Source: Candidatus Brockarchaeota archaeon
GTDB taxonomy: Archaea > Thermoproteota > EX4484-205 > JAAOZP01
Length of the DNA stretch: 58,215 nt
Direction: 5' to 3'
Assembly (NCBI GenBank): GCA_017601345.1
Contig: JAFNIT010000001.1
Location: 76,835-135,049, forward strand
The notes under the pieces are model-generated. The model searched no databases. It worked only from the letters and a program-made list of their open reading frames with translations, and was not told where the DNA came from. Below, in pieces: positions 43,987-52,460 of the stretch (position 1 is its first letter; every line of letters starts with the position of its first letter). Made by a program: the position numbers and the translations under genes.

Positions 43987-45884
43987 GTTCTGAAAGCAGC
44001 ATTAAAGAAGTCATCTTCGAGAAGATTCCTAGGGATGCAAAGATAGTCGGCATAGAGATGGAAGGCCCCACCATAGCGGTTTACGTTGAGAATCTTAACT
44101 TCCTAGCCGGGGGGCAACAAGTACTGGCAGAGGTTGCGAAACAGCTTAGGAAGAGGATAATCGTAAGGTCAGCCGCATCCGTCAGAGCGCCTAAGGAGGA
44201 GACGGAAACGATCATTAGGCAAGTAGTTCCTCAGGAAGCAGGCCTGGAGGCAATAGTGTTTAACGAAGTTTTTGGAGAAGTACTTGTTTCAGTAAGAAAT
44301 CCAGATATCGTTGAAGAGCTTGACGAGAAGATTCTTAACGAAATATTGGTTAAAACGGGCTGGAAACCGGTTGTAATAAGGATCCCGCCTCTGAGCACAA
44401 CGATCATCCCGCAGGTAATGTATGTTTTCAACCAGAGTGCTGAAGAAAGATTCAAAATACTCAGGGAGGTTGGGGAGAGAATCTTCAGGAGGCCGCTTTT
44501 CAAAACCGAGGGCATTACTCTAACCTTCCTCGGCGGCGCTGAACAAGTTGGAAGGTCTAGCATACTCGTCTCAACAGACGAGAGTAACGTGCTTATGGAT
44601 TTCGGAATAAACCCTGCGGCAAATATTTTCTCAGACGCCTTCCCAAGGATCGATAGGATTCCGATCTCTGTTGAAAACATCGATGCCGTAGTCATATCAC
44701 ATGCTCACCTTGATCACATGGGTGGGCTCCCATTGCTTTTCAAATACGGTTACCGGGGCCCGGTCTACATGACTGAGCCCACAGTATACTTAATGTTCCT
44801 CCTATTAAATGACCTCTATGATGTTCTTCAGAAGAACGGTGTAACACCGTTTTTCGAATTGAAAGACCTTAGGACAATACTTCAACACACTATCCCCGTA
44901 AAATTTGGCGTGGTAGTGGATATTGCACCCGACATAAAGCTTACTTTCAGGAATGCCGGTCACATACTTGGCTCGGCAATAATACATTTACACGTTGGGG
45001 AGGGGCTTCACAATATTGTTTTCACAGGCGACTTGAAGTATGACCGTTCCATACTTCTCGAACACGCTTCAACGACGTTCCCCAGGGTTGAGACGCTTAT
45101 TACAGAATGCACCTACGGAGGGCAGAACGATGTAATGCCGCCTAGAGAAGAAGTGGAGAATAGGCTCATTAGCCTAGTTAACTCGACGCTTGATAAGAAT
45201 GGAAACGTGCTCATCCCCACGCTTGCCGTTGGAAGAGCCCAGGAGATAATGCTCATACTCGACAACGCCATAAGGAGCAAGAAGATTCCTGAGGTACCAA
45301 TATACGTGGACGGGATGATTTCAGAAGTCACTGCAATACACGCATCGTTCCCCAACTATCTGTCGAAAGACCTTAGAAGCCTTATGAACAATGGTTTAAA
45401 CCCGTTCAAATCCGAGTACGTAATACCCGTTAAGAACTCGATTTCAAAAGAAGAGATAACCGAGAGCAGGAGGAACATAATACTCTCACCCTCGGGCATG
45501 CTGGAAGGCGGGCCGGTGCTCGAATACTTTAAACTAGTTGCACCGCAAGAAGAGTCTACAATAGTATTCGTAAACTATCAGATAGAGGGGACGCTGGGCA
45601 ACAGGGTTTTAAACGGGCTTAGAGAGCTTACCCTCCAGAATTCTAGTGGGAAGGTTGAGGCATTAACCATAAAGAGCACTGTTGAAAAGGTAGACGGGTT
45701 CTCAGGGCACTCCGACAGGAACCAGTTGCTAAACTACGTAAGGCGTGTATACACTAAGAGGGGGCCCCTGTTCCTAGTTCACGGGGAAGCCAAGAAAATA
45801 CAGAATATGAAGAGAATGCTCAGCAGAGTCTACGGCGACTCCGTGTATTCCCCGAGGCTTCTAGAGACGTATAGAGCCCTTTAA
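43983..45884 (+). CDS. fttA: aCPSF1: KH-domain beta-CASP ribonuclease, transcription termination factor
   Basis: aCPSF1 (FttA) is the archaeal homolog of CPSF73; it cuts RNA and terminates transcription. The 633-residue protein has two N-terminal KH-like domains (1-150), the metallo-beta-lactamase core with HAHLDHMGG near residue 239, the later ligands in AGHILGSAII and FTGDLKYD, the beta-CASP insert, and C-terminal FSGHSDRNQL with VHGEAKK. The metal ligands are all present. It is translationally coupled to the proteasome beta gene through an ATGA overlap. Confidence 0.97.
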   Translation: MSSESSIKEVIFEKIPRDAKIVGIEMEGPTIAVYVENLNFLAGGQQVLAEVAKQLRKRIIVRSAASVRAPKEETETIIRQVVPQEAGLEAIVFNEVFGEVLVSVRNPDIVEELDEKILNEILVKTGWKPVVIRIPPLSTTIIPQVMYVFNQSAEERFKILREVGERIFRRPLFKTEGITLTFLGGAEQVGRSSILVSTDESNVLMDFGINPAANIFSDAFPRIDRIPISVENIDAVVISHAHLDHMGGLPLLFKYGYRGPVYMTEPTVYLMFLLLNDLYDVLQKNGVTPFFELKDLRTILQHTIPVKFGVVVDIAPDIKLTFRNAGHILGSAIIHLHVGEGLHNIVFTGDLKYDRSILLEHASTTFPRVETLITECTYGGQNDVMPPREEVENRLISLVNSTLDKNGNVLIPTLAVGRAQEIMLILDNAIRSKKIPEVPIYVDGMISEVTAIHASFPNYLSKDLRSLMNNGLNPFKSEYVIPVKNSISKEEITESRRNIILSPSGMLEGGPVLEYFKLVAPQEESTIVFVNYQIEGTLGNRVLNGLRELTLQNSSGKVEALTIKSTVEKVDGFSGHSDRNQLLNYVRRVYTKRGPLFLVHGEAKKIQNMKRMLSRVYGDSVYSPRLLETYRAL

Positions 45885-45973
45885 ACGGTAGCTGTTTTTC
45901 TCCCTCATCCTTCTTCCATCGCATCTAAACGGGGAAAAAGATTTATTTAGGCGGTTTACAGAATCCTCGGGAA

Positions 45974-46222
45974 TTGTCTACAGACACTACGATGGAGCTG
46001 CTTCAAGCATCGCTCGGGAAGAGCATAATAGTGAAGCTGAAAGGCGGGGCGAAGATACGTGGCGTACTGGATGGCTATGATCCTCATCTCAACATAGTCC
46101 TGTCTGATGCAGAGGAGCTGAAGGGTAACGAAACAACTAAGCTAGGCCTCATCGTGATAAGAGGAGACAATGTAATACTGATATCACCACCCATCGAGTA
46201 TAAGTCTGAAGAGAAGAGGTAG
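45974..46222 (+). CDS. lsm: Sm-like (LSm) archaeal protein
   Basis: Archaeal Sm proteins form heptameric rings that bind U-rich RNA. The 82-residue protein has Sm1 (GKSIIVKLKGGAKIRGVLDGYDPHLN region, residues 16-40) and Sm2 (IVIRGDNVILI) motifs. The start is TTG at 45974, preceded by a TATA-like TTTATTTAGG. It leads a group with L37e, a common archaeal pair. Confidence 0.96.
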   Translation: MSTDTTMELLQASLGKSIIVKLKGGAKIRGVLDGYDPHLNIVLSDAEELKGNETTKLGLIVIRGDNVILISPPIEYKSEEKR

Positions 46223-46229
46223 TTGAGAA

Positions 46230-46430
46230 TTGGGTAAGACTTCAGCGGGCACAACAGCCTTTGGAAGACTTCACAAGAAGGCGACTCACAAGATATGCAG
46301 GAGATGCGGAAGAAGGTCTTTCAACGTGAGGAAGAAGTATTGTGCTGCATGCGGCTTTGGAAGGACTTCTAAGATCAGGAAGTATGCGTGGCAGACTAAG
46401 CCTCTTCAAAGAACCGTTAGGATAGTGTAA
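46230..46430 (+). CDS. rpl37e: 50S ribosomal protein L37e
   Basis: A 66-residue zinc-finger ribosomal protein. It has the start GKTSAGTTAFGRLHKKATH, the C4 site CRRCGRRSFNVRKKYCAACG and the basic end KIRKYAWQTKPL. The start is TTG at 46230 and the gene follows the Sm gene by 7 bp, the classical archaeal arrangement. Confidence 0.97.
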   Translation: MGKTSAGTTAFGRLHKKATHKICRRCGRRSFNVRKKYCAACGFGRTSKIRKYAWQTKPLQRTVRIV

Positions 46431-46433
46431 GTC

Positions 46434-47069
46434 TTGCCGAAGGATTTCCAAACCAGGATAAACCTGCTAGTTAAAGACTCTTACGAATTCCTTAGAAAAC
46501 AGGAGGATGCGAAGTATGAGCTTCTCAAAGATATAAGCGTGGCCTTGAAGAAGTGCAGGCAATCGATTAAAGCATCTTATGCTCAGGATTTTAAAACAGC
46601 AAAGAAACTGCTTGACGAAATACAGCGTGAAGTAGGTAAGATTGTGAAAACAGCCTCTAAGAAAGGGGTTCAAAATACTTGGCCACCGATAGTGCAGACA
46701 TACCAGGAGCTTCTGGAAGCCGTATTCATATACTGGTTCGCTTCCGGAAAAGAATATAGGCTGAAGGTAAGACCTCCTCCAGCTTCAATAGTGTACGCAG
46801 CATCGGACCTGATAGGAGAGCTAAAGAGGATAATGATGGAGAAACTTAGAAGGGGGCAGTTGGATGAGGCTGAGGAAACGTACAGCGTGATGACCCAACT
46901 CTATGAAAATATTTCGACGATAGCGCTGGGAGACGCAGCATTGCCAGGGTTCAAGAGGAAGATGGATGTTAACAGGGCTTCGGTAGAATCAGCCTTCACC
47001 ATCCTGAACGAGGAGCTTAGAAGAAAGGCTTTCCTATCCTCGATGGAGAAACGTTTAGAAAGGCTTTAA
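46434..47069 (+). CDS. Translin family protein
   Basis: The 211-residue, all-helical protein matches archaeal translin homologs: an N-terminal helix pair, then NTWPPIVQTYQELLEAVFIYWF, ASDLIGELKRIMMEKLRRG, and the C-terminal ALPGFKRKMDVNRASVESAF. Eukaryotic translin with TRAX forms the RNase C3PO; archaeal translin-like proteins form octamers that bind and can cut RNA. Catalytic acidic residues cannot be assigned by eye. It lies 3 bp after L37e and 3 bp before endonuclease V. Confidence 0.85.
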   Translation: MPKDFQTRINLLVKDSYEFLRKQEDAKYELLKDISVALKKCRQSIKASYAQDFKTAKKLLDEIQREVGKIVKTASKKGVQNTWPPIVQTYQELLEAVFIYWFASGKEYRLKVRPPPASIVYAASDLIGELKRIMMEKLRRGQLDEAEETYSVMTQLYENISTIALGDAALPGFKRKMDVNRASVESAFTILNEELRRKAFLSSMEKRLERL

Positions 47070-47072
47070 ACA

Positions 47073-47717
47073 TTGTGTGTAACTCGTAATCAAGAAATAG
47101 ACCAGTCTCTCTACAGTAGGCTTTGCAGGGCTCAAGAGCTTCTTTCAAAGAAGGTTTCGGTCTCTGACGAGTTGTTAGAGAAAGTTCAGAGGATCGGCGG
47201 GGTAGATGCTTCTTACAAAGGGGAATCGGCGGCAGTCGGGTTTTCAGTATTCGACCTTTCGAAGAAAAGCATAGTGCTCTTAAGCGTTTCAAGGACGTTT
47301 GTTAAAATGCCTTATGTCCCAACCTTCCTCTCATTCAGGGAAGGACCCGTGGTTCTTAAAACGCTCAGGAAATTCGCTGACGAGTATGATGCTCTCATAG
47401 TAAACGGTCATGGTCTAGCACATCCGAGGAAGTGCGGCCTTGCAACTTATTTGGGGGTTGTTCTTAAGAAGCCGACGATAGGCGTCGCGAAGAAGCCCTT
47501 AGGAGGGCTTGAGGCAGAGCATAACGTTAACAATTTAAGGATGTTCGAGGACAGGTTTTATTACAGCGTCGGCAACATGATTACTCTGGAAGGAGCGTAT
47601 AGCGTTCTCAAAAGAATTACGCCGGAAGGTTTCAAACTGCCTATTCCACTGGAGGTGGCGCATAGGCTCTCCGTGAAAATGCTGGAGGCAATAGCTAAAG
47701 ATGCTGAAAGAGTATAA
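47073..47717 (+). CDS. nfi: Endonuclease V
   Basis: Endonuclease V cuts near deaminated adenine (inosine) in DNA or RNA. The 214-residue protein has the family motifs: IGGVDASYKGE with the catalytic Asp, YVPTFLSFREGP, NGHGLAHPRKCGLATYLGV with the second metal site and GVAKKPLGG with the conserved lysine. The start is TTG at 47073. Its last codons overlap the riboflavin kinase start by 17 bp. Confidence 0.95.
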   Translation: MCVTRNQEIDQSLYSRLCRAQELLSKKVSVSDELLEKVQRIGGVDASYKGESAAVGFSVFDLSKKSIVLLSVSRTFVKMPYVPTFLSFREGPVVLKTLRKFADEYDALIVNGHGLAHPRKCGLATYLGVVLKKPTIGVAKKPLGGLEAEHNVNNLRMFEDRFYYSVGNMITLEGAYSVLKRITPEGFKLPIPLEVAHRLSVKMLEAIAKDAERV

Positions 47718-48384
47718 GAAGATATATACGCTGCTTACAATCGCCAAGCTGATACAAGAAGGTAAGACCCATATCTCTACCAGAGAATTGTCCAGGGCTA
47801 TTGACGCTTCGCATCAATCAGCCTCCAGGTACCTGAAGGAGCTTGAAAAGGAGAAGCTGATAGAGACAGTAATGTCCTCGAAGGGGAGGGTGATAAGGCT
47901 CTCTGACAAGGGGCTTGACCGGATTAAGCTCCACGTGGGATCAATAATGTCGATAGTAAACAAGGTTTACGTGACCCATGTCTTCACCGGCAGGGTTTTC
48001 ACGGGACTGGGGGAGGGAGCATATTACGTTTCTAGGAAACCGTATCTCGACCAGTTCTATACGAGGTTAGGCTTCCACCCTTATCCAGGTACTTTAAACC
48101 TTAAGATCGAGAACTACATGGACCAGTTGCTACTCGCCGAGAAAATATCTAAGCCACCCATAGTTATACACGGCTTCTCAGACCAGGAGAGAACGTTTGG
48201 AGACGTGTACTGCTACCCAGTCGTTGTTAACGAGAAATACGACGGGGCGGTGATAAAAGCGTTGAGAACAATATACGATAGCTCTGTAGTTGAAATAATC
48301 TCACGTTACAACTTGAGGAAGGAACTGGGGTTAAAAGACGGAGACAAGGTAACTTTCTTTTTTAAAACGACAGTCCAAGAATAA
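47701..48384 (+). CDS. ribK: CTP-dependent riboflavin kinase fused to a winged-helix domain (RbkR type)
   Basis: The N-terminal 85 residues form a winged helix (TRELSRAIDASHQSASRYLKELEKE, then a wing GRVIRLSDKG); the C-terminal 135 residues are the DUF120 kinase with FTGRVFTGLGEGAYYVSR, FHPYPGTLNLKI and LRKELGLKDGDKVTF. DUF120 enzymes make FMN from riboflavin using CTP. Proteins of this layout can be both enzyme and regulator of riboflavin genes. It starts inside the endonuclease V gene and converges with FAD synthetase (7 bp apart). A second, domain-only copy lies at 50392-50790. Confidence 0.93.
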   Translation: MLKEYKKIYTLLTIAKLIQEGKTHISTRELSRAIDASHQSASRYLKELEKEKLIETVMSSKGRVIRLSDKGLDRIKLHVGSIMSIVNKVYVTHVFTGRVFTGLGEGAYYVSRKPYLDQFYTRLGFHPYPGTLNLKIENYMDQLLLAEKISKPPIVIHGFSDQERTFGDVYCYPVVVNEKYDGAVIKALRTIYDSSVVEIISRYNLRKELGLKDGDKVTFFFKTTVQE

Positions 48385-48390
48385 ACCCCA

Positions 48391-48834
48391 TTAGGATTTC
48401 TTAATCCTCCTTATTATCTTGCTACTGCTGATGTTGTAGAACTTTCTCATTCTCACAACTCTAATCTTAAGACCAAGCTCATCCATGATTTTAAGAGTAC
48501 TCTTCATGACTGACTCCTGGTCGTAGCCGAACACGAGAATATCAGGCTTAATCTTCTTAAGAAACCACGGGATGTTTTTCTCAATCCTTCCCCGCCTACC
48601 GACGTAAACAGTGTCTACAGGCTTAAGCCTAGAAATCATGAGAGCCCTATCTCTAGCCTTAAACATGGGGCGCCTACCCTTACTCTCTCTGACAACGCTG
48701 TCGCAGGCAACGATAACTACCAGCTTACCACCCCTACCAGCCAGCTTCTTAGCCTCCTCCAAGAACCTTATGTGACCAGGATGAATGATGTCGAACACTC
48801 CAGTAGTGAGAACAACCCTACCACCTTTACTCAT
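48391..48834 (-). CDS. ribL: FAD synthetase (archaeal RibL, cytidylyltransferase type)
   Basis: RibL adenylates FMN to FAD. The 147-residue protein has the nucleotidyltransferase HxGH in TGVFDIIHPGHIRFL, the ACDSVVRESKGRRPMF segment and the C-terminal ISSSKIIRRIK (the ISSxxI motif). Length is normal for the family (about 150). Facing riboflavin kinase at the other end, the two genes complete the steps from riboflavin to FAD. Confidence 0.93.
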   Translation of the reverse strand: MSKGGRVVLTTGVFDIIHPGHIRFLEEAKKLAGRGGKLVVIVACDSVVRESKGRRPMFKARDRALMISRLKPVDTVYVGRRGRIEKNIPWFLKKIKPDILVFGYDQESVMKSTLKIMDELGLKIRVVRMRKFYNISSSKIIRRIKKS

Positions 48835-48875
48835 ACCAGATTCTCGCCGGAATCATAAAGAGCATTGGTTAAAAG

Positions 48876-48885
48876 TTTTTAAAAT
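48876..48885 (+). promoter_or_regulatory. TATA-like box of tRNA-Lys
   Basis: TTTTTAAAAT lies 21-30 bp upstream of the tRNA 5' end, a typical archaeal tRNA promoter spacing. Confidence 0.5.
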
Positions 48886-48905
48886 CCCGAGTGAAAAAGA
48901 AGCCT

Positions 48906-48979
48906 GGGCCCGTAGCTCAGCATGGCAGAGCAGCAGGCTCTTAACCTGACGGTCGAGGGTTCAAATCCCTCCGGGCCCG
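48906..48979 (+). tRNA. tRNA-Lys (CUU)
   Basis: Acceptor GGGCCCG pairs with CGGGCCC and the discriminator is G. D arm GCTCAGCATGGCAGAGC, anticodon stem GCAGG with loop CTCTTAA giving anticodon CUU for the codon AAG, T arm GAGGGTTCAAATCCCTC. No intron, no encoded CCA. A T-run follows within a few bases and could end transcription. Confidence 0.97.
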
Positions 48980-49273
48980 CTTTTCAATTCGGATTAAGAA
49001 GAAGGCTTATCCCCATCCCGGTTACCTAGTTTGTTGCATCTTCTTGTAACTTACAGGGGTATTGCGTTACTAATAATCTTCTTTCCACATAGCGAGTATC
49101 GTTTCAACAGTAATAAGGACTAATCAATTATAGATAGTATTGCAATGGTTGTATAAAGCATTTACTGACTTCTTGTAAACCAGGGCATTCAAGTGTATAG
49201 GAGAAAACGATACTTTTATTCCCAGGATTCTCCTAAGTTATAAAATCTTAAAAATATTCGGGCTCTAATTTCC
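48980..49273 (+). other. Intergenic region with the xylanase promoter
   Basis: After the tRNA-Lys gene and a T-run, the DNA is AT-rich. The only structured piece is an 8-bp inverted repeat at 49198-49235 directly upstream of a TATA-like TTATAAAATCT. Nothing else is recognised. Confidence 0.5.
49198..49235 (+). promoter_or_regulatory. Inverted repeat upstream of the xylanase-ribK operon
   Basis: TAGGAGAA (49198-49205) and TTCTCCTA (49228-49235) are perfect reverse complements with a 22-bp spacer, about 30 bp centre to centre (three helical turns). They end one or two bases before a TATA-like box (GTTATAAAATCT) that precedes the ATG at 49274. This looks like an operator for a dimeric regulator (inference). 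Confidence 0.5.
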
Positions 49274-50395
49274 ATGGACGAATTGCAAAGAGGCAGAATG
49301 AGAATCCTAATGATCGTTGGAACAATAATGCTTATTTCAGCCGCCTCAATAATTTGGCAGGTGTTTAAAACGAGGATGAAAAATAGCGAGGGCATGGAGA
49401 ACCATGATTATTCTCTGTTTCAAAATCATACTTTGAGAGAGCTCGCCGAATCTTGTGGTATAATGATTGGAACAGCTGTAAGCTATCTTCCCCTAAGCGA
49501 GGAAGAGTATGCGAGCATTCTCGCTCGCGAATTTAACGTTATCACTCCAGAAAATGAGATGAAGTTTTATATAATTCACCCTCATAGGACAGTTTACAAT
49601 TTCTCGATGGCAGATACTATTGTTTCATTCGCTGAGAAACATGGAATGAAGGTTCGTGGGCACACTCTTGTCTGGCATAATCAGCTTCCCGATTGGGTAG
49701 TTAACGGAAATTTTACAAGGGAAGAGTGGATTAATATTCTTCGAGAACATATTTTCACGGTTGTTGAACACTACCGGGGAAAGGTATACGCTTGGGATGT
49801 TGTTAACGAAGCTTTCAACGACGACGGTACTTTAAGAGATACCGTTTGGCTTAGAAACATCGGTCCAGAATACATTGAGCTAGCCTTCAGGTGGGCGCAT
49901 GAAGCTGATCCTGAAGCACTGTTAATCTATAACGATTATGGCGCGGAGGGAATAAACAGCAAGTCTGATGCGATATACGACTTGGTTAAGAGCCTTCTGG
50001 AAAAAGGGGTTCCAATACATGGAATAGGGCTACAGATGCATGTAAGAGTTGAATGGTATCCTAATCCCCAGAGTGTTGCAGAAAACATAAGGAGGCTTAG
50101 AGAGCTTGGCCTAAAGGTGGAGATAACAGAGATGGATGTTGCTATTAGGCTTCCTGTTTCGAAAGAAGAGCTAACTAAACAGGCAGAAATATATAAGGAA
50201 ATTTTTAAAACGTATTTGGACAGCGAAAGCCCGCAGGCTTTCATCATGTGGGGCTTCACAGACAAACACTCTTGGATACCCTATGCTTTCCCAGGATACG
50301 GCGCAGCCCTAGTTTTCGACGAGAACTACAACCCTAAACCAGCATATTATGCTTTAATCGAAGCCATGTTGGAAAAAACAGGCACAATCCAATGA
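49274..50395 (+). CDS. Glycoside hydrolase family 10 endo-beta-1,4-xylanase, membrane-anchored
   Basis: GH10 enzymes cut the xylan backbone of plant cell walls. The 373-residue protein has an N-terminal membrane helix (about 11-29), then a single GH10 barrel: ITPENEMKFY, GHTLVWHNQLPDWV, the acid/base glutamate in DVVNEAF (near residue 175), the GIGLQMHV region and the nucleophile in VEITEMDV (near 283), ending in WGFTDKHSWIP. All catalytic residues are kept. The helix suggests an enzyme anchored outside the cell with no binding module. GH10 is rare in archaea; transfer from bacteria is likely. Its stop overlaps the riboflavin kinase start (ATGA). Confidence 0.95.
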   Translation: MDELQRGRMRILMIVGTIMLISAASIIWQVFKTRMKNSEGMENHDYSLFQNHTLRELAESCGIMIGTAVSYLPLSEEEYASILAREFNVITPENEMKFYIIHPHRTVYNFSMADTIVSFAEKHGMKVRGHTLVWHNQLPDWVVNGNFTREEWINILREHIFTVVEHYRGKVYAWDVVNEAFNDDGTLRDTVWLRNIGPEYIELAFRWAHEADPEALLIYNDYGAEGINSKSDAIYDLVKSLLEKGVPIHGIGLQMHVRVEWYPNPQSVAENIRRLRELGLKVEITEMDVAIRLPVSKEELTKQAEIYKEIFKTYLDSESPQAFIMWGFTDKHSWIPYAFPGYGAALVFDENYNPKPAYYALIEAMLEKTGTIQ

Positions 50396-50790
50396 CCAAG
50401 AACCAAATAATTTTGGAAGGCAAAGTTTTCAGTGGCAAAGGCAAAGGAAGCTCTTTCGTAAGCATCCCTTGGGCCACGGATCAATTCGTAGAAAAACTGG
50501 GATTCAAACCGTATCCTGGAACTCTTAATATCCGACTGTTGCCAGAGCACAGAGCTGTAAGGAAAATACTAGACAATCATCATGGAATAGAAATAGTGCC
50601 TAGAGAAGGTTTCTATCCTGGAAAATGCTTTAAAGCATTGGTAGCTGACAGAGTCGAAGGCGCAATCGTAATCCCGCAAGTTCCATTCTACCCCGAGGAC
50701 ACGCTGGAAATAATAGCTCCAGTAAACCTGCGTAAAACACTTGGCCTTAAGGATGACGATGAGATAGGGATTACAGTCTTACTTGAATAG
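50392..50790 (+). CDS. ribK: CTP-dependent riboflavin kinase, second copy (domain only)
   Basis: A 132-residue DUF120 kinase without the winged-helix domain: GKVFSGKGKGSSFVSIPW, FKPYPGTLNIRL, the DRVEGAIVIPQV segment and LRKTLGLKDDDEIGI. The PGTLN and GKGxGSxFVS motifs are intact. It overlaps the xylanase by four bases, so it depends on the same transcript. It duplicates the enzymatic role of the fused copy at 47701-48384; the reason for two copies is unknown. Confidence 0.92.
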   Translation: MTKNQIILEGKVFSGKGKGSSFVSIPWATDQFVEKLGFKPYPGTLNIRLLPEHRAVRKILDNHHGIEIVPREGFYPGKCFKALVADRVEGAIVIPQVPFYPEDTLEIIAPVNLRKTLGLKDDDEIGITVLLE

Positions 50791-50831
50791 GAGACTCGCG
50801 TCTTAAACGATAAAAAGGAAAAACGGAGTCC

Positions 50832-51044
50832 TTATAGTAATGTAATTAATGCAACTCCGAGGATTACGCCTATTATTACAGCTATGATTATGAAGATTAT
50901 TGCTGTGAGAACAGCTATAATGAAAGCCTTTAGCCAGCCGCAGTCAAAGAAATGCTTAATCAACGTCAGCCAAACTGGTATGTAAGTTACGTTTCGATTT
51001 ACATGTTTAAAACTCTGAACTATCGAGCGATTCTTAGCAACCAA
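50832..51044 (-). CDS. Small membrane protein
   Basis: A 70-residue protein with a polar N-terminal half that includes a motif DCGWLKAFIIA, followed by one long hydrophobic helix rich in Ile and Val (about residues 38-68). It resembles the small single-helix membrane proteins common in crenarchaeal genomes, but I do not recognise a family. It could be an expressed small protein or chance; the hydrophobic run and good start favour real. Confidence 0.5.
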   Translation of the reverse strand: MVAKNRSIVQSFKHVNRNVTYIPVWLTLIKHFFDCGWLKAFIIAVLTAIIFIIIAVIIGVILGVALITLL

Positions 51045-51130
51045 GACGAATAATTAGTTTTCCACTCCCTACGTATCATGTAAAAATGTTTTTATTTTAA
51101 CCTTCAGTATTGATTTATAAATACAAGTAA

Positions 51131-51194
51131 AGTAATCTTTATTTAGCTATAGGCCGGTTTATTCGACGAAGTCGGGGTAGCCAAACTTGTAAGG
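51131..51194 (+). repeat. Truncated 5' copy of the tRNA-Ser gene with its promoter
   Basis: GTCGGGGTAGCCAAAC (51171-51186) matches the first 16 bases of tRNA-Ser at 52678 exactly, then TTGTAAGG matches CTGGTTAAGG imperfectly; similarity ends in the D arm. Upstream, AGTAATCTTTATTT resembles the AGTAAAGCTTTATTT before the real gene at the same distance (40-41 bp). So both promoter and 5' part are duplicated, with the 3' part missing. The copy cannot fold into a tRNA. The two copies bracket 1.5 kb of degraded genes. Confidence 0.8.
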
Positions 51195-51346
51195 TATAGT
51201 ATCTTAAGGTTTTTACAGCATGCTTATGAAGGATGTTTTAAGTTTTAGAAATGAGATGCTTAAATGAACCTCATGAGCATTAATAATGAGATGCGAATCC
51301 CGAGCTCAGGAAACGTTTCGTCGATTCGATAGAGTACCTTAGAAAA

Positions 51347-52023
51347 ATGGATTTCTTCAAGGAGTACTCAAATCTATCCTCAGAGGAGATTTTCGACAAG
51401 ATCCTTAGTGGGGAAATAGACTATGGGGACCAGTGGTTCATCGAGGAGTGGCCCGAGGAGGAGCAGAGGAAAATCAGTACTCAAGGGCAAATCTTGAGGG
51501 AGCTACTTAAAGAGCGCGAAGAACATTGGATGAAGAAAAGCGTTTACGAAGTGGATTTGGAGGTGGCGTCTTTCGATATCAAGAGGATCTTTATGGAGGA
51601 CCCTAAGACGGTCGTAAGAGAGGGAATATGTAAGATGTTGCACATGAAGCTCGCGAGGAACTCTAGGGGGCTTTCAATTCCAGGTACATCACGGGGGAGT
51701 TGATAAAGTGGGAGAAACCTTTTCCGGTGTTGAGGGCGGCGTTGGGGAAATGGTGTTCCCCCTACGGTGGCTTTATCTTTAAGGTATGCTTTGAGTTCAG
51801 AGGGAAGGAGCATCTGGCCGAGTTCTACAGTAACTGGAAATACCTTTACATGGTCCCGCTCATAGAAAGGATGAATGAGCTGATCAAGGATACCGGATAT
51901 CAATATTACGGGTTGCATAATGAGGACATAATCTTAGTTGCCCTAAGGGAAGACGAGGCCGAAAAGCTTAAAAATGAGAGGGATTGGGCGCTTTACTTGC
52001 CTCAAGTTAAGACTCCTGCTTAG
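51347..52023 (+). pseudogene. Unknown protein gene broken by a one-base frameshift
   Basis: Two abutting frames (51347-51703 and 51700-52023) join into one protein of about 225 residues if a G is added to the run at 51666-51670: KLARNSRG then reads AFNSRYITGELIKWEKPF. I do not recognise the family; it has EEEQRKISTQGQIL and a hydrophobic-aromatic second half (GGFIFKVCFEFRGKEHLAEF). Its break, at a five-G run, matches breaks in nearby genes. Both halves alone are unlikely to be separate genes. Confidence 0.6.
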
Positions 52024-52460
52024 GTTTCTCCACGATGTTCTTTACAGTCTCCTCAATATCGTCTCAGGTGCATTTAACACCCTCTTTAAACTCAGTCTCG
52101 ATAATTTTATTCAAGTTCTCGAGGCATATGGCTACCGGAATGCCAAACGCGACTTTAAATGCTTCCACTTCCCCTCTGTGAAACAATTATTCAGATCTTT
52201 CTGCAAGCTACGTTGATAATAATCGGATACGATCGTGGTCTTGACCTCAACTATCGCTACTAAATTCCCTTTATGGTAAACATAGAAGTCCGGTTCCTCT
52301 GTTTCATATCCCTGGACAACCTCGAGCTCTTCCTTAGGTATTCCGGTCTTCCTAGATATACCTCCTTAACGTCCTTCTTGCGGTAAAATCTTGCATAATC
52401 CGAGCCTAAGGTAATCGCATTTGCGACAAGACTTTACGCACTTTAGAGGGTCGTGCGTGA
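52024..52460 (-). pseudogene. Decayed PD-(D/E)XK nuclease-like gene
   Basis: On the minus strand consecutive frames read: ANAITLGSDYARFYRKKD, then after a shift PKEELEVVQGYETEEPDF and YVYHKGNLVAIVEVKTT, then after another shift EVEAFKVAFGIPVAICLENL with an internal stop in the tail. EPDFYVY-x14-VEVKT carries the D and ExK residues of the PD-(D/E)XK nuclease fold found in many archaeal restriction-like proteins. Frameshifts and a stop show it is dead. It converges with the broken gene to its left. Confidence 0.65.

Noticed and set aside
51131-51194. A split tRNA half (trans-spliced tRNA gene)
   Set aside because: Similarity to tRNA-Ser ends in the D arm, well before the anticodon, and no matching 3' half with a complementary leader is seen, so it is a truncated copy.
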